Counted from the stretch's first letter, positions 1-9,805 are shown. The stretch is 39,645 bases of DNA from Saprospiraceae bacterium (GCA_015490715.1 WFXH01000061.1:1-39645), one strand, 5' to 3'. A program made the numbers and translations. Notes: generated by a model not told the origin, from the sequence alone.

Positions 1-5
1 AGGGC

Positions 6-3000
6 TTAGAACTTCACATTGACGGTGACACCAACGCGTCGAGCAGTGGGGCCAGTCAAGTAATCGAATCCCTGACCGTTGCCCACACCGATACTCAAGA
101 CCTCGGGATCGAAGTTGATACCTTTCGGGAAGTTGACGGCCTTGTACCAGAGGTTGCGACCGAAGGCCTTGATGCTCAGTGCTCCAAAGGGCAGATTTTT
201 GAGCAAGTTCTTCGGCACCTCGTATTCGAGCGCCACTTCTCTCAGGCGAATCGTCGTTCCATCAAAGATGGATCCCTCGTCGGCACCGAAGTATCCCGAA
301 AACCACGCATCACCTGCATAGATCTGTATGTTGTTAGGCTGCGTCGTATCGCCTGCCAGTACTCCCGGAATGACGATGGGCAAGAATCGATCAAAATCCG
401 TATCGATCGTATTGCCGCGGGCAAGAAGTGTCGCCGTCGTCCTCGACCAGATGTCACCGCCGTCACGGTAGCTCACTTGCACGAAGAGTCGGAAATTCTT
501 GTAGGAAAACGTATTGAGCACGTCCAGGAGATAGTTCGGATTGGGGTCTCCGATGACTTCAGGTTTTTCACCCTCGATGTACTCCCCTACACCGTTGACT
601 AAATACTGCCCACTTTTCGTCTTCAAGTACGGCGTACCGACGATCACTCCATAGGGCTGCCCTTCGATGGCAAAGTTACCCAAGTCTGTAAATCCAGCGA
701 TGAGTATGCGCTTATCTTCCCCCTCGCCAGGGATACCGAGCTCGAGTACCGTACTGCGGTTTTTCGTGTAGTTAAAGCGCATATCCCAAGTAAAGGCTCC
801 GCGCACAGGCGTGATATCTAAGCCAAGCTCGATTCCCTTGTTGTTGACCTTTGCAGCGTTGACCGTCGTCACTGTGTATCCCGTCGCGGGATCCAAAGCC
901 AAGTCAATCAACAGATCCCTGGAGTTCTTATTGTACCACGAGAAATCCACTCCTAGGCGATTGCGGAAGAACTGGCCTTCCAATCCAAACTCGAGCTCGG
1001 CATGTCGCTCGGGTTTGAGGTCTTTGTTCCCCAGACGGTTGGATACAGAATGGGTTTGAATCGTAGCGCCTCCCTTGGTGATAAAGGCCTTCGAATCCGT
1101 GTTCAACACGTCTTTGGTCACATAAGGTGCGGGGAATCCAGCCGATGTACCGTAACCGATACGCAACTTGAGATAGTCGGCACCGAAATCCTGCAGCATC
1201 GGCAGCACCGTGGTCGGCACGACGGAGACGCTCACGGAAGGATAGAAAACACTGCGGTTTTCAGGCTCGAGCGCCGACGACCAGTCGTTACGACCCTGCA
1301 AGCCGATGTAGAGGAAGTGATTGTACCCCAGCGTTGCAGTACCGTACACGCCAAGACGGCTCAAGCGCCAGATGTAGGTAAATTGCTCGAAATCGGAGAA
1401 GTTGTCGTGCTTAAATAGGTTGAACACGAATTGGTTGGAGCTATACGTCCTCGTGCGCTTCCAGTCTCGTCGGTTGGCATTGAAACCAACGACGCCTGAG
1501 ATATCGATACTCTCTGTCAGCTGCTTATTGTAGAGGAAGTTAAACTGTTGATCGAGTTGGCGCACGTTGCGGTACGAAGTGTTGTAGTGGCCATCGGGAT
1601 CTTGCGAACCACCGCGATTGGTCTTGTACTCATTAAACTGATTGTACTGGTCGACACCGAGCTGATAGCGGAAGGTCAACCAGTCGAACAAATCGTATTC
1701 GACTTTGACACTGGTGATATAGCGATTGGTCGTCTCCTCTTCCCAGGAGTTGTTGAGCGTCCAAAGCGGATTCTGAATTGCCGAACCCCTACGATAGTAG
1801 ACCATCGATCCATCTTTGGGGCTCTGATAGGGCAGGTGGAGCAAGTCGATGCTCCTCGGAGTGTACAACACATCGCTAAAGAGGGATACATCCCCAGCTC
1901 TCGGACCTGATCCGTATGCGAGCGCTGCCGGTGGATTGCGCTTGTTGTAGTTGATGTACTGCAGCGATCCGCTGATGCGAAATCCGTTCTCCAGCTGTGT
2001 CGAAGCTCCAACGGCAAAATTGTGCTTCTTCAAGTAGTTACTGCTTCCTCCCTTGGCCACTTTCATGTAGTCGAAGCTTTTGGGATCTTCGAAGAGATCC
2101 TTATGTGCTTGATCCAGTAGCTTTTCGTCGTGCAGAGGGAGCGTAAAACCATTGTCGCTCGTATACGTGTAGTTGAGCGAGAAGCTGCTCTTGCCGAGAT
2201 TTTTCGACACAAAGACATTGGTGGAGGAAAACGGCGCAGGGCGGAAAAAGTTTTCCGCGCTGGGATACGGCTTATAGTCATATCGCACTCCCTTAAACAT
2301 GGGAAAGTCGTCGTGGTATTTTTCCTGATCATAGGGATGCTCAATCTGACCGTTTTCGTCAATACCATTCGACCCTTTGACACTAAAGGCCGGACCCCAG
2401 TTGGAGAAGAACCAGCCAAAATATCCCGAAAATCCGTTTCCGTACGTGTTTTGATACTCCGGCAGGTTGGCTACTTCTGCGCGACCGATAGTCTGTGTGA
2501 AGCTCACCTCCATCCCTTTCTCGGTGCTGACGCCTTCTCCCGTCTTAGTGGTGATGAGGATGACGCCGTTGCGCCCCAACTCACCGTACAGGGTGGTAGC
2601 AGCCAAGCCCTTGAGGACGGAAATATCTTTGATGTTGTTGGGGTCGATATCCAGAAAGCGCGACGACGCCGTACCTGCACCCGTTCGGAAGTTCTTGTCC
2701 GTGTTGGTCTCGGCGTTGATGGGTATACCGTCGACGACAAACAAGGGCTGATTGTCGCCCGTGATGGACGAAAATCCGCGGATGATGATGCTCGTACCAC
2801 TACCGGCAAGGCCCGAGGTCGGAATGACGTTGACACCGGTGACCTTACCCGTCATGATTCGAGCGATGTCCGTCTCGGGGCGCTCCGCCAAGGCATCGCC
2901 CTCTAAGGTGGAAACGCCGTAACCGAGGGCCTTCTTTTCACGTTTAATACCCAGGCCCGTTACGACGACTTCCTTCAAGGCCACCCCTTCCGATAATACC

Positions 3001-3284
3001 ACATCGTAATGCGTCGCATCCGTCAGAGGCACCTCCTTGGTTTCGTAACCCGTGTAACTGACTACTAAAGTCTGCGCATCTTCGGGTACTTCAAGGCTAA
3101 AATTGCCGTCAATGTCGGTCACCGTACCCACGGTCGTCCCTTTGACGAGCACAGTAGCACCGATCAACGGCTCGCCTTTGTCGTCCTTTACCGTACCAGT
3201 GATCGCCTTCTGTGCAAGGCCTACGGTCCATGCACTTAGCACGAAAGCCAATGTAAAGATTAGCTGTTTCATAGATTTCACCAT
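6..3284 (-). CDS. SusC/RagA-family TonB-dependent outer membrane receptor
   Basis: TonB-linked outer membrane channel of the SusC/RagA type, which normally works with a SusD-like lipoprotein to import glycans or peptides. Seen in the roughly 1092-aa product: a signal peptide (about residues 1-25, ending GLAQ); a carboxypeptidase-regulatory-like beta domain (about 26-90, with GTVKDDKGEPLIGATV and VSYTGYE); a plug domain (about 95-230, with EVVVTGLG, IIRGFSS and LFVVDGIPI); then a long beta-barrel ending in a terminal phenylalanine (VTVNVKF), as expected for BAM-assembled barrels. The frame also offers a GTG at 3308 and ATGs at 3299 and 3272. I chose 3284 because it follows an A-rich leader and keeps the signal peptide intact. 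The stop lies 6 nt from the window edge, so any susD partner downstream is out of view. The substrate is unknown. Confidence 0.93.
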   Translation of the reverse strand: MVKSMKQLIFTLAFVLSAWTVGLAQKAITGTVKDDKGEPLIGATVLVKGTTVGTVTDIDGNFSLEVPEDAQTLVVSYTGYETKEVPLTDATHYDVVLSEGVALKEVVVTGLGIKREKKALGYGVSTLEGDALAERPETDIARIMTGKVTGVNVIPTSGLAGSGTSIIIRGFSSITGDNQPLFVVDGIPINAETNTDKNFRTGAGTASSRFLDIDPNNIKDISVLKGLAATTLYGELGRNGVILITTKTGEGVSTEKGMEVSFTQTIGRAEVANLPEYQNTYGNGFSGYFGWFFSNWGPAFSVKGSNGIDENGQIEHPYDQEKYHDDFPMFKGVRYDYKPYPSAENFFRPAPFSSTNVFVSKNLGKSSFSLNYTYTSDNGFTLPLHDEKLLDQAHKDLFEDPKSFDYMKVAKGGSSNYLKKHNFAVGASTQLENGFRISGSLQYINYNKRNPPAALAYGSGPRAGDVSLFSDVLYTPRSIDLLHLPYQSPKDGSMVYYRRGSAIQNPLWTLNNSWEEETTNRYITSVKVEYDLFDWLTFRYQLGVDQYNQFNEYKTNRGGSQDPDGHYNTSYRNVRQLDQQFNFLYNKQLTESIDISGVVGFNANRRDWKRTRTYSSNQFVFNLFKHDNFSDFEQFTYIWRLSRLGVYGTATLGYNHFLYIGLQGRNDWSSALEPENRSVFYPSVSVSVVPTTVLPMLQDFGADYLKLRIGYGTSAGFPAPYVTKDVLNTDSKAFITKGGATIQTHSVSNRLGNKDLKPERHAELEFGLEGQFFRNRLGVDFSWYNKNSRDLLIDLALDPATGYTVTTVNAAKVNNKGIELGLDITPVRGAFTWDMRFNYTKNRSTVLELGIPGEGEDKRILIAGFTDLGNFAIEGQPYGVIVGTPYLKTKSGQYLVNGVGEYIEGEKPEVIGDPNPNYLLDVLNTFSYKNFRLFVQVSYRDGGDIWSRTTATLLARGNTIDTDFDRFLPIVIPGVLAGDTTQPNNIQIYAGDAWFSGYFGADEGSIFDGTTIRLREVALEYEVPKNLLKNLPFGALSIKAFGRNLWYKAVNFPKGINFDPEVLSIGVGNGQGFDYLTGPTARRVGVTVNVKF

Positions 3285-3331
3285 TTTATTTCTACCCATG
3301 TGATTCACTCAAGAACTCTTCTCTCCACATG

Positions 3332-3339
3332 CAAATTTA
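3332..3339 (-). promoter_or_regulatory. Bacteroidota -7 box upstream of the SusC-like gene
   Basis: The minus strand reads TAAATTTG, a perfect match to TAnnTTTG, about 48 nt before the chosen start. No well-spaced TTG was found upstream, so the -33 half is weak. The surrounding 3285-3505 gap is AT-rich and holds no gene. Confidence 0.5.
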
Positions 3340-3505
3340 GGACAAATATTCCAATTCCATCCCCCGCCTACAAAAAAATTTCACCCCTCCCCAATGGGAA
3401 ATGACGTATTATATTTTTTAGTGATGCGTATAAAATTGTATTCCAAATAAATAAACACATCACTTGCGAAAAAGTACCTCAAAAAAGGTTACAGATTTTT
3501 TCAAA

Positions 3506-4252
3506 TTAAATAGTTGTTTTTGTTAAGCATCTGCGGTACATGCCGATCACGTTAGCAATTCCGAAGTACAGGGCATCACTGATAAGGGCATGGCCAATGC
3601 TCACTTCGAGCAAGCCGGGCACGTGTTGGGCGTAATATGCCAGATTGTCTAAGTTGAGGTCGTGACCGGCGTTCAAACCCAAACCCAACGCCGCCGCTCG
3701 CTCTGCTGCTGCAATGTGCGGCTCAATGGCTTTTTCACGATTGGTGGCATACCGGCGCGCATAATCCCCCGTGTACAGCTCGATGCGATCCGTACCTGTC
3801 TGAGCTGCGCACTCCACTTGATGGACTTCGGCATTGCAAAAGAGGCTCACGCGTATGCCGCAGGCCTTCAGTCGCGCTACCACCTCGGTGAGAAAATCGC
3901 GATGTGTCCACATATCCCAACCCGTATCGGAGGTCAGTACATCGGGAGGGTCGGGCACAAGGGTACACTGTTCGGGACGGATTTTTTCGACCATGCGGAG
4001 AAATTTTTCCGAAGGATAGCCCTCGATGTTAAACTCCGTCCAGACCACGCTTCGCAGAGGCTCCAAATCGCTATAGCGAATGTGGCGCTCATCGGGGCGA
4101 GGATGCACCGTGATGCCCTCTGCACCAAATTCTTGACAATCTTTGGCAAATTGAATGAGATCCGGTACATTGCCCCCACGTGCATTGCGCAACAGTGCTA
4201 CCTTGTTGATGTTGACACTTAGACGGATATGATCCTGAGTAGGGTCGGCCAT
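3506..4252 (-). CDS. pdxJ: Pyridoxine 5'-phosphate synthase
   Basis: Condenses 1-deoxyxylulose 5-phosphate with 3-amino-2-oxopropyl phosphate to give pyridoxine 5'-phosphate, the last step of the DXP-dependent vitamin B6 pathway; cytoplasmic. The 248-aa protein has the normal family length. Seen: the N-terminal LSVNINKVALLRNARGG; EGITVHPRPDERHI with the His at about residue 50 matching the catalytic His of E. coli PdxJ; the conserved Glu in TEFNIEGYPS (about 73); LVPDPP; NAGHDLN with the His at about 197; and SIGHALISDALYFG near the C-terminus. An upstream in-frame start at 4399 would add 49 unrelated residues and overlap cdsA, so the ATG at 4252 is used. It is divergent from cdsA with 69 bp between them. 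Confidence 0.95.
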   Translation of the reverse strand: MADPTQDHIRLSVNINKVALLRNARGGNVPDLIQFAKDCQEFGAEGITVHPRPDERHIRYSDLEPLRSVVWTEFNIEGYPSEKFLRMVEKIRPEQCTLVPDPPDVLTSDTGWDMWTHRDFLTEVVARLKACGIRVSLFCNAEVHQVECAAQTGTDRIELYTGDYARRYATNREKAIEPHIAAAERAAALGLGLNAGHDLNLDNLAYYAQHVPGLLEVSIGHALISDALYFGIANVIGMYRRCLTKTTI

Positions 4253-4282
4253 AAATCCACCGATTGTTTGGATGCGAAAATA

Positions 4283-4301
4283 GAAAGATTCCCTATCTTT
4301 C
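4283..4301. promoter_or_regulatory. Perfect 7-bp dyad in the pdxJ/cdsA divergent promoter
   Basis: GAAAGAT (4283-4289) and ATCTTTC (4295-4301) are perfect inverted repeats around a 5-nt centre. The right arm lies inside the putative cdsA -7 box, TATCTTTC at 4294-4301, with a TTTG at 4267-4270 about 23 nt upstream. The mirrored arm gives a similar ATCTTTC on the minus strand, followed by TATTTTCG facing pdxJ. It may be an operator or simply two facing promoter elements. Confidence 0.45.
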
Positions 4302-4321
4302 GCAGCAGTGTAATTTCGACT

Positions 4322-5146
4322 ATGCCGATGACCGTCCAATTGCGCAAGCGCATTATCACCGCCATCGTAGCCGGTGGGTTGGCGCTCTTGCTCATCCAAT
4401 CTTCATGGGGATTTACGATTTTATTGGTACTCCTATCTTTAGGGAGTTTGTATGAAATCGTAGGCCTCCTGCAAAGAGCAGCTCTGCCTCGATGGCTTCT
4501 TCTCCTCATACCTTTTCTACAATTGTGGTTAGCCCTTCGCATCTACGTTCAGACCCAGATCGAGTGGTCACTATCGATGAGCCTATTCCTCGCTGCAACT
4601 CTGAGCATATGGTATACCATCGCTGGCCTATACGCACTGTGGCGCATGCCCTTTCGACGGTGGTGGGAATACTTTGGCACCACGGCCCTGTATCCAGTGC
4701 CATCTTTAGCCCTCATCTATGCCTATTTCACTGCAGACCGCGGATTCGATATGCGACCGCTCATTGGCGTGTTGATCCTCATTTGGGCCTCCGATTCCGC
4801 GCAGTATTTTATAGGGCGACGCTGGGGCAGGCATCGGCTGGCACCCACCATTTCACCCGGTAAAACTGTCGAAGGCTTTTTGGGGGCATGGGTGGGCATC
4901 CTTCTGGGTATCGTTGTGGTCGTGGGCTGGGTATTACCGCGGGCATCCTGGGATGAGTGGCTGGGCATTGGTGCCATCGTATGGCTATGGGGCACACTGG
5001 GCGACCTATTCGAGTCGTCACTGAAGCGAAGTGTCGGTGTCAAGGATTCGGGCAATCTCCTCCCCGGACACGGAGGTATCCTCGATCGACTGGACAGTCT
5101 TTTTTATTGCATGCCTCCCATTATCTGGTGGTGGCTGATCCACTAA
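4322..5146 (+). CDS. cdsA: Phosphatidate cytidylyltransferase
   Basis: Integral membrane enzyme making CDP-diacylglycerol from phosphatidic acid and CTP, the entry point to all phospholipid head groups. The 274-aa product is hydrophobic with about seven or eight membrane segments. Near the C-terminus it carries the complete CDS signature: SSLKRSVGVKDSGNLLPGHG followed by GILDRLDS. DSAQYFIGRRWGRHRLAPTI and SPGKTVEGFLGA are further family motifs. Starts at 4322 (MPM...) and 4328 are both possible; the longer frame from 4229 would run into pdxJ and is not hydrophobic. It converges on the giant secreted-protein gene with an 18-bp gap. Confidence 0.95.
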   Translation: MPMTVQLRKRIITAIVAGGLALLLIQSSWGFTILLVLLSLGSLYEIVGLLQRAALPRWLLLLIPFLQLWLALRIYVQTQIEWSLSMSLFLAATLSIWYTIAGLYALWRMPFRRWWEYFGTTALYPVPSLALIYAYFTADRGFDMRPLIGVLILIWASDSAQYFIGRRWGRHRLAPTISPGKTVEGFLGAWVGILLGIVVVVGWVLPRASWDEWLGIGAIVWLWGTLGDLFESSLKRSVGVKDSGNLLPGHGGILDRLDSLFYCMPPIIWWWLIH

Positions 5147-5164
5147 GTGCATCCATCGAGCTAT

Positions 5165-8100
5165 TCAGCGCACTAAAGTCACCGTCCCCACCTCGGTATG
5201 CAGGCGCCCCGTCGCATCTCTCCACTCAATGTAATAGACGTATACACCAGGTAAAACAGGCGTCCCATCAAATCGACCATCCCAGCCCTTATGGGAGCCT
5301 CCGATACCGGTGGTCACATCCGATTCCACATAGAGGCGCTCACCCCATCGGCTGTAGATTTCGAATCGATCGATGACCACCGGTTCGTCCGTTTCGATGC
5401 GGAAGTGGTCGTTGATTCCATCGCCGTTGGGAGTGAACGCATTGGGCACATACACCCCGGTCTCCTTGGTAGTGATCTCTACGGGAAGTTCGAGGGTCCA
5501 TACACACCCGTGGACATCGGTGATCTCTGCACGATAGACGGTGGATTGGACAGGGCTTAACTGCACTTTGCGACAGTCCGTGCAATGGAGCCCTTCCTCC
5601 GGCTGCCATCGAATCACCGCAATTGGGGCATCGGTGATGATCTCCACCGTAGCCGTATCGCCACGGTTGAGTTTTACATAGCCGGGCTGGATCGTAAAGC
5701 TATAATCGTAAAATTCCAAAGATACTTCTACGACCGAGTCGCAGCCATTGACTGCAGCATTGTTAAGGACTACAGTACCCGTCTTTCGATCAATACCAAA
5801 CACTTCTGTGCCAACCTGCACCATTCCACCCGGACAAAGAGTGTCTTGATAGAACGATTGAGCGAGGGGCAATACGGTCACTGCGACGTCCAGCACGCTA
5901 TCGCAACCGTTTTTCGACCCACCGTAGAGGGTATCTCGACCGCGCTCCATTCCACGATAATACGATTTGCCATTGATGTAGATTGTATCGCCTTCGCAAA
6001 TCGTCTCTTCAATGCGCGCCACTTGTACTGTCGAAAAGCTCAGCTGCACGTAGAGAATGCTATCGCATCCTCCCCGACTGGCACCTGACAAGACGAGCGT
6101 ATCCGAGGGATGCATAACATCAAAGTCCTGCCCACCGATATGTACGCGCTGATTGGCGCAATACGACCCCGTAATGAGCGTATCTGTATCGTAATACTCG
6201 AGCTCCACTTCTACAAGGCTATCGCAACCACTGGAGTTTTGAAGTACTTCGATGCCGCTCGGATGACGGGCATCGTAACGCGTCGATCCGACGAAGAGAA
6301 ATTCGCCCGGGCAGAGGACCGTGTCGATGCGCATACGGCTATTGGGCTTAAAATACAACCGAACCGATACGATACTATCACAACCCCAGCGGTTTACTCG
6401 TGGGAGTGTGACCGATCCCGTCGGTCGAGTCTGGTCAAAGCGCATTCCACCCACTACGATGCCATCGCCTTCGCAAAGGGTATCGACTACTTGAGAATAG
6501 CTCAAGGGATGGATGCGCACATGGATCACCCCCGAAGGCTGAAAACAGTACGCCTGATTATCGGCAACGGGCAACAGATCAACGGTCCGGTAGAGGGTAT
6601 CGCCCGGATAAAACTCCTGCCCCTGGGTGCTATCGACGAGGAAATACACCGACTCATTCCAATCGGGAAGCACGTAATATCCGCACGAGACAATGGTATC
6701 GTCGGGAAATAGGATGAGCTCATCGCGTACCTTGACCTTTATCACCAGGGTATCTGGGGGGCAACGGCCGCCCTCCCCAACGACGTAGTAGAGCAGATGA
6801 TCGCCCACTCCCAAAACGCCGCCATCAACCTTCGTCCCATCGCCCACAGGATGAAGCTGGCTACCCTGCGCCCGATACAGCCGCCCGCCAGGTGTGATGA
6901 GATATTCGGGAAAGCGCACATCCAGGGTATCCGACACGCAAATACTCGTATCCAGAACAAAATCCGGACCTGCATCCAGTTGGTCGTTCACATGTATTTC
7001 CACTCGTGCCGTATCGGGTGCACACGCTGTCGTGTCGTCGACGACGTACCACACGACATATACCCCTGTGTCCAGTCCCTCCGTCGCCAAGGTATCCCCT
7101 CTCAATCGAAGGCTATCCGAGGCGCTGACCAATCTACCCATGGGATGTCTTTGGCGTACCTCGTTGAGCACTACCGTATCACCTATACATAGCTGTAGCG
7201 TCGTATCACGTCCCGCATCGACGGTATGTAAGACAGTCACTCGGAAAGAGCGCTCCATCAAACAGGAAGTGTTACTTGCAAAGAGTACAAGCCGCATGCT
7301 TTGACGAATGACCTCGCCCGGTGAAAAAGTATCCACAAGACGAAGCCCCCTATACCCTATGTACTCTACCGTAGTACCCTGAGGCAATGCACTATTCACC
7401 GGTGGAAGCACAAAAGAATCACATACCACTGTATCCGCAATCGGGGGGATGTAGAAGGTATCGTCTAAAAATCCCAAGTAGATCGGCACAATGAAAGAAT
7501 CACACCCTTTGATTCCTATCCTCCCATATATCACCTTGTACTTGCGATAATAGGTCGTGTCGAAGGTGTGCTTAAAAGTCGAGTCTTCCGACAATTCAAA
7601 GGTATAGAGCGAATCAAACCGATCCATCAACGAGTCATGAGCATAATCGTAATGTTTGGGCAGCGATAAGAATACCTCCCGAAGAATTCCCACATCAAAG
7701 AGGGCTCGCTTCAAGGTGTCGTAACACCCCATATGGTGAAGCCCGCTGATTTCTCTATACAGGATGGTCTGAAGTACCAGGCGCATATACCGTGAGCCAC
7801 AGGAATCTCCAAAGATTTTGGCGTAAACGATTGTATCGCGCACGGTAGCGGGAAATCGGAAGGGAACACTCCAATTGCTATCGCTGTAAAATTCGATGGT
7901 TCCACTCCAGGGTAGGCGACTGCTCAGGGACACCTTCGTGATTTTTGCACGGTCATATCGATTTTTATCGGTATCGTAGGCATCGGGCTCTATATCGGGG
8001 CAGAGCAAAAGAGTATCCTGCAGGGTATCTCCGGACACGGGTAAGACTTCCACGACGAGTTCTGCCCATTCGCTATAACAAAGACCATCAAAACTACGCG

Positions 8101-9805
8101 TGTAGTAGACGCCCGATTCAATCGTGGTGGGCATTGGGATTTCCGATTGAGGATCTTTATCGGTATAAAATCGCAGATCTTGCGGGTTGCCTGCTGAAAA
8201 CATCGGGGCATAATCTCGCAAGTTGACCACTTTTGTGCCCGATCCCGGTGGATCTTCGCAGAATTCCAGATACGCATCCCACACCGCTGGCAGGGTGCGT
8301 ACTGTCACTTGCATGGTGCCGGGCCAGGTACATACTCCGTCGGTCACTTGATAGTAGATGATTTCGCCATCGGAGACGGTGTAGGGGGTTTGTGTAATTT
8401 GGACTTGATATTGATCGTCCTGGAAGAACAGCACTTGCAGTGCTGGATTGTTATAGGTGATCAACGATTCGTAGGACATCAGATCGACTTGGCCGATGCC
8501 CGAGCCATAGGTATCTTCGCAGACCTCCACGAGCATTTTATCCACGTAATTAGGGGCTTGGCGGACGACGAGTTGCACTTTAGCCGGAGTGGAGCTACAG
8601 GGCCCTTCTTCAACGACGGCATAAATGGTCGTACTCCCCGTCGTGTAGGGCGAACTTATAGGTATGGTGGCATTGGGATCGGCATACCATCGCACGGTAC
8701 CCGATTGTCCCTGCAAGATATCGTCTTCAATTTCCGTCAGGTCAAAGGTCGCTGTCCCCGTCCGATCGTCGCATGCTTCGAGCGTGGTTTCGTACGCCTT
8801 GGGGCAGGCCACATAGACAGTAAAGCGCTCGGTGTAGGGGTCTGCACAGCAATTGCTGGCCATCCAATCTTCAACCACACCAACGATTTCATACTCCTTG
8901 CCACACCATTCCGATGGAATGGTCCACGTCAAATCGGTGACGGTAGAGCTGAGTTGAAAGGGGTCTGCCACACCGGTAAACTTGCAGTTGTCGTTGGCAA
9001 TAGTGCCGTTGAGGTAGTGATCGCCGTCACCGCTCAGGGTGGCGCAATCGTAAGTCTCCGAGCCCGAGGAGCCACAACTAACCGTCCACGTGGTGGTACG
9101 TGTGCCGGTACTGGTATGATTGGAAAAAGCACCCTTGGTGCGCGTACAGGTGCTGGCCACGACGTACACGGGACGACAGTCCGTACAGATACCGCTCATG
9201 TCGTACACCGTCGATGCTCCCGCACTGGTAAAGACGACCAGTATACTCCCTGCGGGGACATAACCCCCTGGGCCGATGGCATGCACTTCGGGGCATCCCG
9301 ATACCAGCCCGGGGTTGCCCGGCTGAAAGCCACACGGAAAACCATTGCCCAGGTCGTCATTGCCGGCCCCTCCGTTGTTGTGCATGTCAAAATCGATGGC
9401 GAGCTGGTCGATCTGAAATCCTCCTCCTACATCGAAGACCATAAATTCGTTCTGAGCTTCTGGGCCGCAAGCATCGATCATAAAGCCGATGAGCTGCACC
9501 GGCGGTTGGCAAGCCTGTGTCGGGGCTGTCTGTATCAACGCATCGCCTAAATGCGTGCCCTCTCCCTGATACGGATCAAAGCCCGGTTGTTCGTCGTAGT
9601 AATATCTTATGTGCTTGCCGTTGGGCAAATTGACGCCACTGGCCGAAAGCGTCAGCACATCGCCTACGCATAGGGTACAGCGCTGAATGCAGTCGGAAGG
9701 CGTGGCATAGCTGTTTGTAATCTCCGGACATTGTCCGGCGAGGGGCAAGCTGCTGCATAGGATGAGGCTCCCAAGTACGACGATATAGACCAGATGGGTA
9801 TGCAT
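5165..9805 (-). CDS. Large T9SS type-B secreted protein with tandem GCDS repeats
   Basis: A 1546-aa cell-surface or secreted protein. Seen: a signal peptide (MHTHLVYIVVLGSLILCSS..., cleavage near LAGQ); a Cys-rich N-terminal region (about 20-330) with a NEFMVFDV...PAGSILVVFTS stretch that could be a lamin-tail-like beta domain; a long middle of Ig/PKD-like beta segments; five tandem modules of about 50 aa (about 1105-1375), each with a Cys-Gly start (LCEGD, LCPGE, YCANQ, ICEGD, LCPGG) and a GCDS near the end; and a C-terminal type IX sorting domain (about 1453-1546) beginning VPNAFTPNGDGINDHF and ending GTVTLVR. Such proteins cross the outer membrane through T9SS and are typically adhesins or motility factors. 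A TTG start at 9832 lies within the promoter -7 box, so ATG 9805 is preferred. Exact function unknown. Confidence 0.9.
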   Translation of the reverse strand: MHTHLVYIVVLGSLILCSSLPLAGQCPEITNSYATPSDCIQRCTLCVGDVLTLSASGVNLPNGKHIRYYYDEQPGFDPYQGEGTHLGDALIQTAPTQACQPPVQLIGFMIDACGPEAQNEFMVFDVGGGFQIDQLAIDFDMHNNGGAGNDDLGNGFPCGFQPGNPGLVSGCPEVHAIGPGGYVPAGSILVVFTSAGASTVYDMSGICTDCRPVYVVASTCTRTKGAFSNHTSTGTRTTTWTVSCGSSGSETYDCATLSGDGDHYLNGTIANDNCKFTGVADPFQLSSTVTDLTWTIPSEWCGKEYEIVGVVEDWMASNCCADPYTERFTVYVACPKAYETTLEACDDRTGTATFDLTEIEDDILQGQSGTVRWYADPNATIPISSPYTTGSTTIYAVVEEGPCSSTPAKVQLVVRQAPNYVDKMLVEVCEDTYGSGIGQVDLMSYESLITYNNPALQVLFFQDDQYQVQITQTPYTVSDGEIIYYQVTDGVCTWPGTMQVTVRTLPAVWDAYLEFCEDPPGSGTKVVNLRDYAPMFSAGNPQDLRFYTDKDPQSEIPMPTTIESGVYYTRSFDGLCYSEWAELVVEVLPVSGDTLQDTLLLCPDIEPDAYDTDKNRYDRAKITKVSLSSRLPWSGTIEFYSDSNWSVPFRFPATVRDTIVYAKIFGDSCGSRYMRLVLQTILYREISGLHHMGCYDTLKRALFDVGILREVFLSLPKHYDYAHDSLMDRFDSLYTFELSEDSTFKHTFDTTYYRKYKVIYGRIGIKGCDSFIVPIYLGFLDDTFYIPPIADTVVCDSFVLPPVNSALPQGTTVEYIGYRGLRLVDTFSPGEVIRQSMRLVLFASNTSCLMERSFRVTVLHTVDAGRDTTLQLCIGDTVVLNEVRQRHPMGRLVSASDSLRLRGDTLATEGLDTGVYVVWYVVDDTTACAPDTARVEIHVNDQLDAGPDFVLDTSICVSDTLDVRFPEYLITPGGRLYRAQGSQLHPVGDGTKVDGGVLGVGDHLLYYVVGEGGRCPPDTLVIKVKVRDELILFPDDTIVSCGYYVLPDWNESVYFLVDSTQGQEFYPGDTLYRTVDLLPVADNQAYCFQPSGVIHVRIHPLSYSQVVDTLCEGDGIVVGGMRFDQTRPTGSVTLPRVNRWGCDSIVSVRLYFKPNSRMRIDTVLCPGEFLFVGSTRYDARHPSGIEVLQNSSGCDSLVEVELEYYDTDTLITGSYCANQRVHIGGQDFDVMHPSDTLVLSGASRGGCDSILYVQLSFSTVQVARIEETICEGDTIYINGKSYYRGMERGRDTLYGGSKNGCDSVLDVAVTVLPLAQSFYQDTLCPGGMVQVGTEVFGIDRKTGTVVLNNAAVNGCDSVVEVSLEFYDYSFTIQPGYVKLNRGDTATVEIITDAPIAVIRWQPEEGLHCTDCRKVQLSPVQSTVYRAEITDVHGCVWTLELPVEITTKETGVYVPNAFTPNGDGINDHFRIETDEPVVIDRFEIYSRWGERLYVESDVTTGIGGSHKGWDGRFDGTPVLPGVYVYYIEWRDATGRLHTEVGTVTLVR
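5681..6493 (-). repeat. Five tandem ~50-aa GCDS modules (protein-level repeat)
   Basis: Codes for residues about 1105-1375 of the 1546-aa secreted protein. Each module has Asp-Thr then a Cys, a Gly-rich strand (for example VVGGMRF, FVGSTRY, HIGGQDF, YINGKSY, QVGTEVF) and a GCDS or GCDSL/I/V close. The two cysteines per module could form a disulfide. The same module occurs in the other T9SS protein at 28176-28925. Confidence 0.75.

Noticed and set aside
2130-2906. Open frame of 258 codons antisense to the SusC-like gene
   Set aside because: It overlaps the plug and barrel coding region of a clear receptor and has no independent support.
3471-3500. Possible terminator hairpin (ACCT/AGGT with T-runs) downstream of pdxJ
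   Set aside because: The stem is only four to five base pairs with an AT-rich loop; it could easily arise by chance in this AT-rich gap.
8309-9550. Open frame of 413 codons antisense to the 1546-aa secreted protein gene
   Set aside because: It lies entirely opposite a gene with clear signal peptide, repeats and sorting domain. Its translation shows no domain or signal, and codon bias of the real gene explains the lack of stops.
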